The notes beneath the pieces were generated by a model, which was given only the letters and a program-made list of their open reading frames with translations, searched no databases and had not been told where the DNA came from. A DNA stretch of 52,745 nucleotides, from assembly GCF_030646155.1 (NCBI RefSeq), contig NZ_JAUTDN010000041.1, positions 1 through 52,745 on the forward strand. Direction: 5' to 3'. Source of the DNA: Conexibacter sp. CPCC 205762. GTDB taxonomy: Bacteria > Actinomycetota > Thermoleophilia > Solirubrobacterales > Solirubrobacteraceae. Numbering within the stretch: the stretch's first letter is position 1; each line of letters starts with the position of its first letter. Shown here piece by piece: positions 39,421-47,496 of this stretch. Both the position numbers and the translations under genes were made by a program.

Positions 39421-40313
39421 CACGCCAGCCCCCGGCGGCGGGTGACGACGAGCCCCTGCGGGCGGAACTGCAGGAAGACGACGATCAGCGCGAAGACGGC
39501 CGCCTTCGCCAGCGAGGCGTCGGTCCAGTACTCCAGGTAGGCGTTCGCGAGCCCGAGCGCGATCGCCGCGACGATCGCACCGCGCAGCTGGCCGAGGCCG
39601 CCGACGATCACGACGAGGAACGCGTCGATGATGTAGTTGGTGCCGAGCGTCGGGCCGATCGAGCCGAGCAGCGTGACCGCCACCCCGGCGACGCCGGCGA
39701 GACCCGAGCCGATGAAGAAGGTGAGGCGGTCGACGTGCGGCGTGCGCACGCCGGAGGCCGCGGCGAGGTCGCGGTTCTGCACGACCGCGCGCATCCGCCG
39801 GCCGGCCGGCAGCTTGCTCAGGTAGAACCAGATCGCGAGCAGCGCGACGACGACGAGGCCGATGATGAAGAGCCGCGTGTACGGCATCGAGACGCCCGCG
39901 ACGGTGATGCCGCCCTCCAGGAAGGAGGGCGCCTTCACCTGCACGTTGGGCGCGCCGAAGATGTCGCGCGCGAGCTGCTGGAGCATCAGCGAGACGCCCC
40001 AGGTGACGAGCAGCGTGTCGAGCGGCCGCCCGTGCAGCCGTCTGATCAGGGTGAACTCGAGGATCAGCCCGAGCACGCCGCCGACGAGGAACGCGAGCGG
40101 CAGCGACAGCCCGAAGGCCAGCGTCACCGCCCCCGTCCCGAAGACCGACGTCTGCAGCACGTAGGTCGTGTACGCGCCGGCCATCACGAACTCGCCGTGG
40201 GCCATGTTGATGACGTTCATCTGACCGAACGTGAACGTCAGCCCGAGCGCGACGAGCAACAGCATCGACGCCACGCTCAGCCCGATGAACAGCTGTGACA
40301 GGAACACCTCCAC
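39420..40313 (-). CDS. urtB: Urea ABC transporter permease UrtB
   Basis: 297 aa, LivH-type permease. FTFGQMNVINMAHGEFVMAGAYTTYVLQ near residue 27-54 is the typical UrtB sequence; FLVVIVGGLGQLRGAIVAAIALG and FLQFRPQGLVVTRRRGL lie at the C-terminus. About eight membrane segments. Together with UrtC it forms the channel for urea. Confidence 0.95.
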   Translation of the reverse strand: MEVFLSQLFIGLSVASMLLLVALGLTFTFGQMNVINMAHGEFVMAGAYTTYVLQTSVFGTGAVTLAFGLSLPLAFLVGGVLGLILEFTLIRRLHGRPLDTLLVTWGVSLMLQQLARDIFGAPNVQVKAPSFLEGGITVAGVSMPYTRLFIIGLVVVALLAIWFYLSKLPAGRRMRAVVQNRDLAAASGVRTPHVDRLTFFIGSGLAGVAGVAVTLLGSIGPTLGTNYIIDAFLVVIVGGLGQLRGAIVAAIALGLANAYLEYWTDASLAKAAVFALIVVFLQFRPQGLVVTRRRGLA

Positions 40314-40328
40314 GGCGAGTCCTCCGTC

Positions 40329-41588
40329 CTAGAGCCCGGAGGCCCAGTCGTAGGTTCTGAGGTACGGGTCGGGCGCGATCGGTCTGCCCGAGCTCCACAC
40401 CTCTCTGATCTGGCCGTCGGGCTCGATCACGCCGATGCGGGCGGTCTTGTAGAGGTGCTGGTTGACGTCGTCGACTCTGACTCTGCCCTCAGGCGCGTCG
40501 AACGTCAGGCCTCTGGCCGCCTCCTTGACCTTCTCGGGGTCGGTCGAGCCGGCCTTCTCGACCGCCTTCGCCCAGATGTGGACCTGCACGTAGCCGGCCT
40601 CCATCGGGTCGGAGGTGACGCGGTCGGCGCCGTATCTGTCCTTGAACGCTCTGACGAATCTTCTGTTCTCCGGCGTGTCGGTCGTCTGGTAGTAGTTCCA
40701 CGCGACCGGGTGGCCGGCGATGTTCTCCGGCCCGATGCCGGCGACCTCCTCCTCCGCGACCGAGACCGACATCACGGGCATGTCTCTCGCGGAGACGCCC
40801 GCGCCCTTGAGCTGCTTGAAGAAGGCGACGTTGGAGTCGCCGTTGAGCGTGTTGAAGACGGCGTCCGGTCTCGCCTCCTGCAGCTTGGAGATCAGCGTCC
40901 CGTACTCGGTGTGGCCGAGCGGCGTGTACTCCTCGCCGAGGATCTCGACGTCGTTGGCTCTGGCCCAGGCCTTGATCTCCTTGTTCGCCGTGCGCGGGAA
41001 GACGTAGTCGGAGCCGACCAGGAAGAGCGATCTCGCGCCCTGCTCCTTCAGGTACTCGAGGCCGGGGATGATCTGCTGGTTGGTGGTCGCGCCCGAGTAG
41101 AAGATGTACGGCGACTGCTCGAGGCCCTCGTACTGCACGGGGTAGAAGAGCAGCGCTCTGTTGCTCTCGAAGACCGGCAGCATCGCCTTGCGGCTCGCCG
41201 AGGTCCAGCCGCCGAAGGTGGCGGCGACTCTGTCCTCGGAGATCAGCTTCTGCGCCTTCTCGGCGAACGTCGGCCAGTCGGAGGCGCCGTCCTCTATGAC
41301 GGGCTCGATCTGCTTGCCGAGCACGCCGCCCGATCTGTTGATCTCGTCGATCGCGAGCAGCTCGGAGTCTCTGACGGTCACCTCCGAGATCGCCATCGTG
41401 CCCGAGAGCGAGTGGAGGATGCCGACCTTGATCGCGTCGCCGCCGCTGTCGGCGCTCGCACTCGTGCTGGCGCCGGTGTCGGCCGCATCCGATTCGGAGC
41501 TGCTGCTGCCGCAGCCGGCGATCGCTGCTGCCGCGAGGATTGCGGCAGCGAGGATCGCCAAGAGCCTGGTCACGCCCAGTCTTGTCAT
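40329..41588 (-). CDS. urtA: Urea ABC transporter substrate-binding lipoprotein UrtA
   Basis: 419 aa. Signal peptide with lipobox IAGC (Cys at about 26) followed by a Ser/Asp-rich linker; the type I periplasmic-binding fold runs from about residue 50: VGILHSLSGTMAISEVTVRDSELLAIDEINRSGGVLGKQI, TFGGWTSASRKAMLPVFE, LFYPVQYEGLEQSPYIFYSGATTNQQIIPG. These are typical of UrtA rather than of amino acid receptors. A GAGGGG Shine-Dalgarno precedes the ATG. 19 of 24 arginines are AGA by hand count, unlike ureC. First gene of the ten-gene urea unit. Confidence 0.95.
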   Translation of the reverse strand: MTRLGVTRLLAILAAAILAAAAIAGCGSSSSESDAADTGASTSASADSGGDAIKVGILHSLSGTMAISEVTVRDSELLAIDEINRSGGVLGKQIEPVIEDGASDWPTFAEKAQKLISEDRVAATFGGWTSASRKAMLPVFESNRALLFYPVQYEGLEQSPYIFYSGATTNQQIIPGLEYLKEQGARSLFLVGSDYVFPRTANKEIKAWARANDVEILGEEYTPLGHTEYGTLISKLQEARPDAVFNTLNGDSNVAFFKQLKGAGVSARDMPVMSVSVAEEEVAGIGPENIAGHPVAWNYYQTTDTPENRRFVRAFKDRYGADRVTSDPMEAGYVQVHIWAKAVEKAGSTDPEKVKEAARGLTFDAPEGRVRVDDVNQHLYKTARIGVIEPDGQIREVWSSGRPIAPDPYLRTYDWASGL

Positions 41589-41692
41589 GAAGCCCCTCTG
41601 ATGGTTGCTGACGTACCTCTCAGCGAACCGGTCCCAGATCCGGCGCGCCGAGGGACCGGATACTCGGGGACGCCACCGTTTCCATCTCCCTC

Positions 41693-41710
41693 CCGATGTA
41701 CAGACATCGG
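41693..41710. promoter_or_regulatory. Inverted repeat between urtA and ispG, possible operator
   Basis: CCGATGT and ACATCGG (41693-41699, 41704-41710) form a perfect 7-bp inverted repeat with a 4-bp centre, about 105 bp upstream of the urtA start and 87 bp upstream of ispG. The location in the divergent 208-bp region suits a regulator of urea uptake. No binding protein can be named. Confidence 0.35.
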
Positions 41711-41783
41711 CGTTCAGATGAGCGCCAGCTGGCTGAGGTCAGCGCTTCACATCCCGGCGACGGCCTTGCCGCCGGCCGTCTCC

Positions 41784-41789
41784 TACACT
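41784..41789 (+). promoter_or_regulatory. -10 box TACACT, 7 nt before ispG ATG
   Basis: TACACT, seven bases, ATG 41797; no Shine-Dalgarno between them. Confidence 0.55.
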
Positions 41790-41796
41790 GGTCCGC

Positions 41797-43098
41797 ATGG
41801 CTTCGAAGCGGCAGATCCACGTCGGCGGTGTTCCGATCGGCGGCGGCGCACCGGTCGCCGTGCAGACGATGACCAAGACCGAGACGGCGGATCTGCAGGC
41901 GACGATGGCCCAGATCCACCGTGTGGCGGAGGCTGGCGCGGACATCGTCCGCTGCGCCGTCCCGCGCGACGACGACGTCGAGGCGCTCAAGACGATCGTC
42001 AGAGAGTCGCCGATCCCGATCATCGCCGACATCCACTTCAACTACACGCTCGCGCTGAAGGCGATCGACGCGGGCGCTCACTGCATCCGCCTCAACCCGG
42101 GCAACATCGGCGGGCCAGACAAGGTCGCGCTGGTGGCCGCGAAGGCGAGAGCGGCCGGCGTGCCGATCCGCATCGGCGTCAACTCCGGCTCGCTGCCCAG
42201 ACACCTGCACGCGCTCGAGCGCGAGAACAGCGTCGAGGCGCTCGTGACCGCCGCGACCGAGTTCGTCGGGCTGATGGAGTCGCTGGAGTTCGAGGACTTC
42301 AAGGTCTCGATCAAGTCGACCAACGTGCCGAACACGATCGCCTCCAACCGCCTGCTGTCGCAGCGGATCCCGTACCCGCTGCACCTCGGCATCACCGAGG
42401 CCGGCACGAAGTGGTCGGGCTCGCTGAAGTCGTCGGTCGGCCTCGGCACGCTGCTCGCCGACGGCATCGGCGACACGATCCGCATCTCGCTCTCGACCTT
42501 CCACGCCGAGGAGGAGGTCAAGGTCGCCTGGGAGATCCTCAAGGCGCTGCAACTGCGCGAGCGCGGCCCGGTGCTGATCGCCTGCCCGACCTGCGGCCGC
42601 CTGCAGTTCGACATGGACACCGTCGTCGCCGACATCGAGAAGCGGCTGGAGCAGTACGAGGACCCGATCGAGGTCGCCGTGCTCGGCTGCGCCGTCAACG
42701 GCATCGGCGAGGCCTCGCACGCCGACTTCGGCATCACCGGCGCCAAGAACGAGGGCCTGATCTTCTCGCGCGGCAGAGCGCTGCGGAAGGTGCCGCAGGA
42801 GCAGCTCGTCGACACGCTCTTCGCCGAGATCGACAAGTACGTCTCGGGCGGCAAGCAGGTCGACGTCGACGCGCGCGAGGCCGCCGAGGGCGCGGCCTGG
42901 CTGCAGGCGATCGAGGACGAGAACGCCGGCGAGATGACCCCGGAGCGCCTCGCCGCGCTGGAGAAGGCCGCCAGCGACGCCGTCGAGGGCAACGACCTCG
43001 ACGAGATGTCGGGCAGACTGCTCGACGTCGTCGCCGCGAAGGCGCGCCTGGACGAAGAGGCGTCGCCCACCGCGGGCCGCCGCTTCACGCGCTCCTGA
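41797..43098 (+). CDS. ispG: 4-hydroxy-3-methylbut-2-enyl diphosphate synthase (IspG/GcpE)
   Basis: 433 aa, the two-domain bacterial form. It reduces MEcPP to HMBPP in the MEP pathway. The TIM-barrel half reads VQTMTKTETADLQATMAQI, PIIADIHFNYTLALKA and CIRLNPGNIGG; the C-terminal half has the [4Fe-4S] cysteines in IACPTCGRLQFDMD and VAVLGCAVNGIGEA. About 50 residues of acidic helical sequence follow the normal end. Divergent from urtA. Likely leaderless. Confidence 0.96.
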   Translation: MASKRQIHVGGVPIGGGAPVAVQTMTKTETADLQATMAQIHRVAEAGADIVRCAVPRDDDVEALKTIVRESPIPIIADIHFNYTLALKAIDAGAHCIRLNPGNIGGPDKVALVAAKARAAGVPIRIGVNSGSLPRHLHALERENSVEALVTAATEFVGLMESLEFEDFKVSIKSTNVPNTIASNRLLSQRIPYPLHLGITEAGTKWSGSLKSSVGLGTLLADGIGDTIRISLSTFHAEEEVKVAWEILKALQLRERGPVLIACPTCGRLQFDMDTVVADIEKRLEQYEDPIEVAVLGCAVNGIGEASHADFGITGAKNEGLIFSRGRALRKVPQEQLVDTLFAEIDKYVSGGKQVDVDAREAAEGAAWLQAIEDENAGEMTPERLAALEKAASDAVEGNDLDEMSGRLLDVVAAKARLDEEASPTAGRRFTRS

Positions 43099-43107
43099 CG
43101 CCGGCCC

Positions 43108-43123
43108 GGCTGGCTAGCCAGCC
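43108..43123. repeat. 16-bp perfect palindrome after ispG
   Basis: GGCTGGCT directly followed by AGCCAGCC, ten bases past the ispG stop and 30 bp before the next -10 box. It could be a protein-binding site or part of a U-poor terminator; with no loop it is a poor RNA hairpin. Confidence 0.45.
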
Positions 43124-43152
43124 AAACTGGCGCGCGGGCGAGGCGGGCGCGG

Positions 43153-43158
43153 TAGGGT
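43153..43158 (+). promoter_or_regulatory. -10 box TAGGGT, 7 nt before ATG 43166
   Basis: TAGGGT, seven bases (alternating C/G), ATG. No Shine-Dalgarno. Confidence 0.5.
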
Positions 43159-43165
43159 CGCGCGC

Positions 43166-43966
43166 ATGCTCGTCCATGACCGCCGCGGCGACGGGCCGCC
43201 GCTCGTCCTGATCCACGGGATCGGCGCCCGCCGCGGCGCCTGGGATCCCGTCGTGCAGCGGCTGACCGACCGCGAGACGTTCGCCGTCGACACCCCCGGC
43301 TTCGGCGACGCGCCGCCGCTGCCGCCCGGCAGCGAGGCGACGATGGAGACATACGTCGGCCTCTTCGAGCAGTTCTTCGCCGACCTCGGGCTCGAGCGCC
43401 CGCACGTCGCCGGCAACTCGATGGGCGGCGGGATCGCGCTGGAGCTGGCCCGCCGCGGCTCGGTCGCGAGCGCGACCGCGCTGTCGCCGATCGGCTTCTG
43501 GAACGGCCCCGAGTCGACCTACGGGCAGATCTCGCTGAAGGCTGTCCGGACGCTCTCGACGCGTGCCGGCGGGCTGCTGAAGCAGGGCGTCTCCAGCCCG
43601 CTCGGCCGCCAGCTGCTGCTCGCGCAGATGTACGGCCATCCGGCCAAGCTCGACGCGGCCGCCGCGCGGCTCGACGTCGACAAGCTGGCGGGCGCGAGCG
43701 GCTGGGACGCGACGCTGCCGCTGCTCGGCGCCTACCGCTTCGCGCACGGGGAGGAGCTGGACGGCGTGCCGGTCACCGTCGGCTGGGGGACGCGCGACCG
43801 GCTGCTGCTCTACCGCACGCAGTCCGCGCGCGCGAAGGCGGCGCTGCCGCACGCGCGCCACGTGCCGCTGCCCGGCTGCGGCCACCTGCCGATGTGGGAC
43901 GACCCGGAGGGGGTCGCGGCGCTCCTGCGCACCGCGACCGCAACGTCGCAGGCTCCGCTGGGTTAG
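43166..43966 (+). CDS. Alpha/beta hydrolase
   Basis: 266 aa. Alpha/beta-hydrolase fold with the oxyanion segment LIHGIGARRGAWDPV, the nucleophile elbow GNSMGGGIALEL (Ser of G-x-S-x-G), a mobile cap region in the middle, and the catalytic histidine in PGCGHLPMWDDPEGVAALL. The acid is probably in VTVGWGTRDRLLL. No signal peptide. Substrate unknown. Transcribed on its own from the box at 43153. Confidence 0.9.
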   Translation: MLVHDRRGDGPPLVLIHGIGARRGAWDPVVQRLTDRETFAVDTPGFGDAPPLPPGSEATMETYVGLFEQFFADLGLERPHVAGNSMGGGIALELARRGSVASATALSPIGFWNGPESTYGQISLKAVRTLSTRAGGLLKQGVSSPLGRQLLLAQMYGHPAKLDAAAARLDVDKLAGASGWDATLPLLGAYRFAHGEELDGVPVTVGWGTRDRLLLYRTQSARAKAALPHARHVPLPGCGHLPMWDDPEGVAALLRTATATSQAPLG

Positions 43967-43970
43967 CAGC

Positions 43971-43976
43971 TACAGT
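43971..43976 (+). promoter_or_regulatory. Possible -10 (TACAGT) of the secreted protein gene
   Basis: TACAGT starts five bases past the hydrolase stop. It would give a leader of about 80 nt with the Shine-Dalgarno-like GAAAGGA at 44044-44050 before GTG 44060. Confidence 0.35.
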
Positions 43977-44059
43977 CCACCGACCCCCGTAGCCCGCCTC
44001 TCGCGCCGCAGACCAGACGGCGCCCTGGGGTGGCGTTCCCCCTGAAAGGACACACCGAC

Positions 44060-45022
44060 GTGAAGCCCCGTCGTACGCTGGCCGCCGTCGTGGCCGGCCT
44101 GTTCACCGCGCTTGCGCTGATGCTCGCGCCGGCGACCTCCAGCGCGTTGGTCGTGGGCATGGGCGACCAGAACCCCGAGCTGTTCACGGAGCCGCACTTC
44201 CAGAAGCTCGGCTCCGAGCGCGCGCGTGTGATCGTCGCCTACGACGTGGCGCTGCACAAGAAGGACAAGGCCGGCCTGCAGGCGTGGATCGACGCGGCCG
44301 AGGCGGCCGACCAGGAGATCGTCGTCGCCTTCAACCCGCCGGCGGGGATGCTGTGCCCGAACCTGAACGGCAAGAAGGGCTGCAGGCCGGTCAGCTCGGC
44401 GCAGTACGCGAAGGCCTTCAAGGCGTTCCGCAAGGCGTGGCCGCAGGTCCGCATCATCCAGCCCTGGAACGAGGTCAACAACCTCACCCAGCCGACCGTC
44501 TACAGACCGGACGCGGTCGCCGTCTACTACGACGTCGTGCGCAGAAACTGCCGCGGCTGCACGATCCTCGGCGCGGACATCCAGGACCTGCCGAACATGG
44601 TCACGTACACGAGATCGCTGCTGACCGAGTTCAGAAAGCGCAAGATCCCGACGCCGCGCGTCTGGGGCTTCCACAACTACACGGACGCCAACCGCTTCGT
44701 GAAGGACGCCAACTCCAGCCTGCGCAAGCTGCTGAAGCTCGTCCCCGGCAAGGTCTGGCTGACCGAGACCGGCGGCCTCTACCGCTTCCAGCCGCAGAAC
44801 TCGCGTCAGACCTTCCGCCCCGACCTCGTGCGCCAGAAGAGAGCGATGGACGTCGTGCTGAAGACGGCGATCAAGTACCGCAGCCGGATCGACCGCGTCT
44901 ACCTGTACCACTGGTTCGGCGCCTGGGAGGGCAACCGCTGGGACTCGGGCGTGCTCGACATGACGCGCCAGCCGCGGCCCGTCTACGACGTGCTGCTGAA
45001 GTACAAGAAGTACTTCAACTAG
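44060..45022 (+). CDS. Secreted glycoside-hydrolase-like TIM-barrel protein
   Basis: 320 aa from GTG 44060, chosen because AAAGGA stands about 10 nt before it and because the protein then starts with a clean signal peptide (KPRRTLAAVVAGLFTALALMLAPATSSA). The mature part resembles clan-A glycoside hydrolases: an acid/base-type glutamate in QPWNEVNN (E138), a WGFHNYTDANRFV strand, and a nucleophile-type glutamate in VWLTETGG (E236), in strands about 100 residues apart. I cannot name the family or substrate; both glutamates being present suggests an active enzyme. An in-frame ATG at 44030 is less likely. Confidence 0.78.
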   Translation: MKPRRTLAAVVAGLFTALALMLAPATSSALVVGMGDQNPELFTEPHFQKLGSERARVIVAYDVALHKKDKAGLQAWIDAAEAADQEIVVAFNPPAGMLCPNLNGKKGCRPVSSAQYAKAFKAFRKAWPQVRIIQPWNEVNNLTQPTVYRPDAVAVYYDVVRRNCRGCTILGADIQDLPNMVTYTRSLLTEFRKRKIPTPRVWGFHNYTDANRFVKDANSSLRKLLKLVPGKVWLTETGGLYRFQPQNSRQTFRPDLVRQKRAMDVVLKTAIKYRSRIDRVYLYHWFGAWEGNRWDSGVLDMTRQPRPVYDVLLKYKKYFN

Positions 45023-45056
45023 CGCGCGCCACGGTTCGCGCGGGCGGGGCGGCCGG

Positions 45057-45062
45057 TAGGCT
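45057..45062 (+). promoter_or_regulatory. -10 box TAGGCT before proS
   Basis: TAGGCT stands 9 nt before the proS ATG at 45072 and no Shine-Dalgarno is visible, so a leaderless or nearly leaderless transcript is likely. Confidence 0.45.
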
Positions 45063-45071
45063 TCCCCGCCC

Positions 45072-46754
45072 ATGACCCGTCTCAGCTCCTACCTCCTCCC
45101 GACCGAGAAGCAGGCCCCGGCCGACGCCGAGGCGATCTCGCACAAGCTGATGGTCCGCGCGGGGCTGATCCGTCAGCTCGGCGCCGGGCTCTGGACCTAC
45201 CTGCCGGCGGGTTGGAAGATCCACCGCAAGGTCGAGCAGATCATCCGCGAGGAGATGGACGCGATCGGCGGCCAGGAGCTGCTGATGCCGCTGCTGAACC
45301 CGGCCGAGCCGTGGCGCCGCACCGGCCGCATCGAGATCGACGAGATCTTCAAGCTGGAGGACCGCAAGGGCACCGAGATGGTGCTCGCGATGACGCACGA
45401 GGAGATCGTCACGACGCACGTGGCGCAGGTCGTGCGCTCCTACCGCGACCTGCCGCAGATCCTCTACCAGATCCAGGTCAAGGAGCGGGACGAGCCGCGC
45501 CCGCGCGCCGGCGTGCTGCGCACGCGCGAGTTCCGCATGAAGGACGCCTACTCGTTCGACCGCGACGAGGCCGGGCTGGACGAGTCCTACGCGAAGCACA
45601 TCGTCGCCTACGACCGCATCTTCGACCGCTCCGGCGTCGAGTGGTACCGCGTCCAGTCGGACGTCGGCATGATGGGCGGCACCGACGCGCACGAGTACAT
45701 GGCGCCGTGCGCCGCCGGCGAGGACGAGGTCGCGCTCGCGCCCGGCTACGCCGCCAACCTCGAGGTCGCCAGCGCGGACGCGCAGGCGGTCGAGCTGCCG
45801 GCGCCGCTGCCGCAGCCGGTCGAGGAGCACACCCCCGGCTGCACGACCGTCGAGGATGTCTCGCGCCGCCTCGGCGTCGCGCCCGGCGCGGTCCTGAAGG
45901 CCTTCCCGGTGATCGCCGAGGGCCGCGGGCTCGTGCTCGTGCTCGTGCGCGGCGACCACCGCGTCAACGAGGTCAAGCTGCGCAACGTGCTGAGAGCGAA
46001 CGTGCGCCCGGCGACCGCGGACGAGTTCGCGACGAAGATCGGCCCCGCCGGCTTCATCGGCCCGGTCGGCGCCAACGCCCCGATCCTGCTCGACGAGGCG
46101 GTCGGCGACGGCGGCTACGTGACCGGCGCCAACCGCGCCGACTTCCACCTGCGCGGCGTCGAGCCGGGCCGCGACTTCCCGTTCGAGCGCGCCGACGTCC
46201 GCTTCGTCGAGCCCGGCGACAGCGTCGGCGGCCAGCCGCTGCGGATCGAGAGCGCGATCGAGATCGGCAACATCTTCAAGCTCGGCACCAGATACTCGGA
46301 GGCGCTCGGCGCCCACTACCTGGACGAGTCCGGCAGACAGCGGGCGATCGTGATGGGCTGCTACGGCATCGGCCCGGCGCGGATCGTCGCCGCCGCCGTC
46401 GAGCAGCACCACGACGAGGCCGGCATCGCCTGGCCGCGCGCGATCGCGCCGTTCGACGTCGAGCTGGTCGTGATCGCGAGAGGGGAGACGGAGGAGCGCA
46501 CGTTCGCCGACCGCCTCTACGAGGAGCTGCGCGAGCAGGGCCTCGACGTGCTCTACGACGACCGCGACGCCGGTCCGGGCGAGAAGTTCGCCGACGCCGA
46601 GCTGCTCGGCGCGCCGTTGCGCGTGACCGTCGGCAAGCGCACGCTCGCCGGCGGCGAGCTGGAGATCCAGCTGCGCCGCGGCCGCGAGAGACGCAGCCTC
46701 CCGCTCGACGGCGCGGCCGTCGCGGTGGCGGAGCTGTGGAGAACCCTCCCCTAG
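45072..46754 (+). CDS. proS: Prolyl-tRNA synthetase, bacterial type
   Basis: 560 aa. Class II synthetase charging tRNA-Pro. Motif 1 region MVRAGLIRQLGAGLWTYLPAG, motif 2 YQIQVKERDEPRPRAGVLRTREFRMKDAYSF, and motif 3 VMGCYGIGPARIVAAAVEQ with HHDEAGIAWP. The editing insertion domain (about residues 225-385, starting HTPGCTTVEDVSRRLG and with GDHRVNEVKLRN) is present, so it can hydrolyse Ala-tRNA-Pro. Anticodon domain at the C-terminus (VELVVIARGE onward). Confidence 0.97.
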   Translation: MTRLSSYLLPTEKQAPADAEAISHKLMVRAGLIRQLGAGLWTYLPAGWKIHRKVEQIIREEMDAIGGQELLMPLLNPAEPWRRTGRIEIDEIFKLEDRKGTEMVLAMTHEEIVTTHVAQVVRSYRDLPQILYQIQVKERDEPRPRAGVLRTREFRMKDAYSFDRDEAGLDESYAKHIVAYDRIFDRSGVEWYRVQSDVGMMGGTDAHEYMAPCAAGEDEVALAPGYAANLEVASADAQAVELPAPLPQPVEEHTPGCTTVEDVSRRLGVAPGAVLKAFPVIAEGRGLVLVLVRGDHRVNEVKLRNVLRANVRPATADEFATKIGPAGFIGPVGANAPILLDEAVGDGGYVTGANRADFHLRGVEPGRDFPFERADVRFVEPGDSVGGQPLRIESAIEIGNIFKLGTRYSEALGAHYLDESGRQRAIVMGCYGIGPARIVAAAVEQHHDEAGIAWPRAIAPFDVELVVIARGETEERTFADRLYEELREQGLDVLYDDRDAGPGEKFADAELLGAPLRVTVGKRTLAGGELEIQLRRGRERRSLPLDGAAVAVAELWRTLP

Positions 46755-46771
46755 AGGCTGAGGGTTCGGGC

Positions 46772-47419
46772 GTGGCCGAGCCGAGGCGGCAGAGACTGAC
46801 GTTCAAGCGGCTGTCGGGGCTCGACCGCTCCGGCCCGCCGCAGCCTGCCACGGTCGCCGGCGCGCCGCTGAACCCGTGGACGATCCCGAACGCGATCGGC
46901 TTCTTCCGGATCGCGCTGATCCCGGTCTTCCTCGTCGTCGCGCTGTCGAGCGGCGACGGGGTCGGCTTCTGGCCGGCGTTCCTGTTCGCGGTGATCGGCT
47001 GGGGCGACTACGCCGACGGGATCGCCGCCCGCGTCACGCGCCAGTACTCGCGCCTCGGCGCGCTGATGGACCCGGTCACCGACCGCCTGCTGGTGATCTC
47101 GGGCGTGATCGTGACGTGGCACTTCGAGCTGCTGCCGCACTGGGCGATCGCAGTCCTCGTCGTGCGCGAGGTCGCGATGCTGATCATCGCCCAGTGGGGG
47201 CTGCGCCACGGCGTCGACCTGGCGATCAACTGGCCCGGCCGGCTGGCCGTCGCGCCGGTCATGGGCGGCCTCTTCTTCCCGATGTGCGGCCTCCAGACGC
47301 TCGGCGAGGTGTGCCTCTACCTCGGGTTGATCCTCGCCCTCACGGCGACCGCGCTCTACCTCCGCAGCGGCATGGCGCAGCTGCGCGCGCGCAAGACCGC
47401 TGTCAGACCCTCAAGCTGA
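46772..47419 (+). CDS. CDP-alcohol phosphatidyltransferase (PgsA-like)
   Basis: 215 aa, four to six membrane segments. The active-site signature D-x2-DG-x2-AR-x8-G-x3-D-x3-D is complete in DYADGIAARVTRQYSRLGAL followed by MDPVTD. These enzymes swap CMP of CDP-diacylglycerol for an alcohol; glycerol phosphate (PgsA) is likeliest but inositol phosphate cannot be excluded. A basic N-terminus of about 35 residues precedes the first membrane segment. Start GTG 46772 has GAGGG 7 nt upstream; an in-frame GTG at 46736 would overlap proS. The stop lies inside the palindrome at 47409-47427. Confidence 0.9.
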   Translation: MAEPRRQRLTFKRLSGLDRSGPPQPATVAGAPLNPWTIPNAIGFFRIALIPVFLVVALSSGDGVGFWPAFLFAVIGWGDYADGIAARVTRQYSRLGALMDPVTDRLLVISGVIVTWHFELLPHWAIAVLVVREVAMLIIAQWGLRHGVDLAINWPGRLAVAPVMGGLFFPMCGLQTLGEVCLYLGLILALTATALYLRSGMAQLRARKTAVRPSS

Positions 47420-47451
47420 GCTTGAGGCAATAGGCGCGCACCGTCTATACT
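47409..47451 (+). promoter_or_regulatory. Promoter of the rsiG-like/FHA/MerR run with palindrome on the -35
   Basis: TTGAGG (47422-47427), an 18-bp spacer, and TATACT (47446-47451) make the best sigma-A-type promoter in the window. A perfect 9-bp inverted repeat, CCTCAAGCT-G-AGCTTGAGG (47409-47427), covers the end of the upstream gene and the -35 hexamer, so a bound protein would block polymerase. The leader to ATG 47497 is about 38 nt and contains GGAG. Confidence 0.6.
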
Positions 47452-47496
47452 GCGCCGTCTCGCACCCGCGTGCCTTGGATCGGAGCAACCTCAGTG

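Noticed and set aside
41672..41704. GlnR-like half sites (GTAC and GAAAC on the minus strand) upstream of urtA
   Set aside because: The half sites are about 20 bp apart instead of the 11-bp start-to-start distance of a GlnR box, so I do not call a site.
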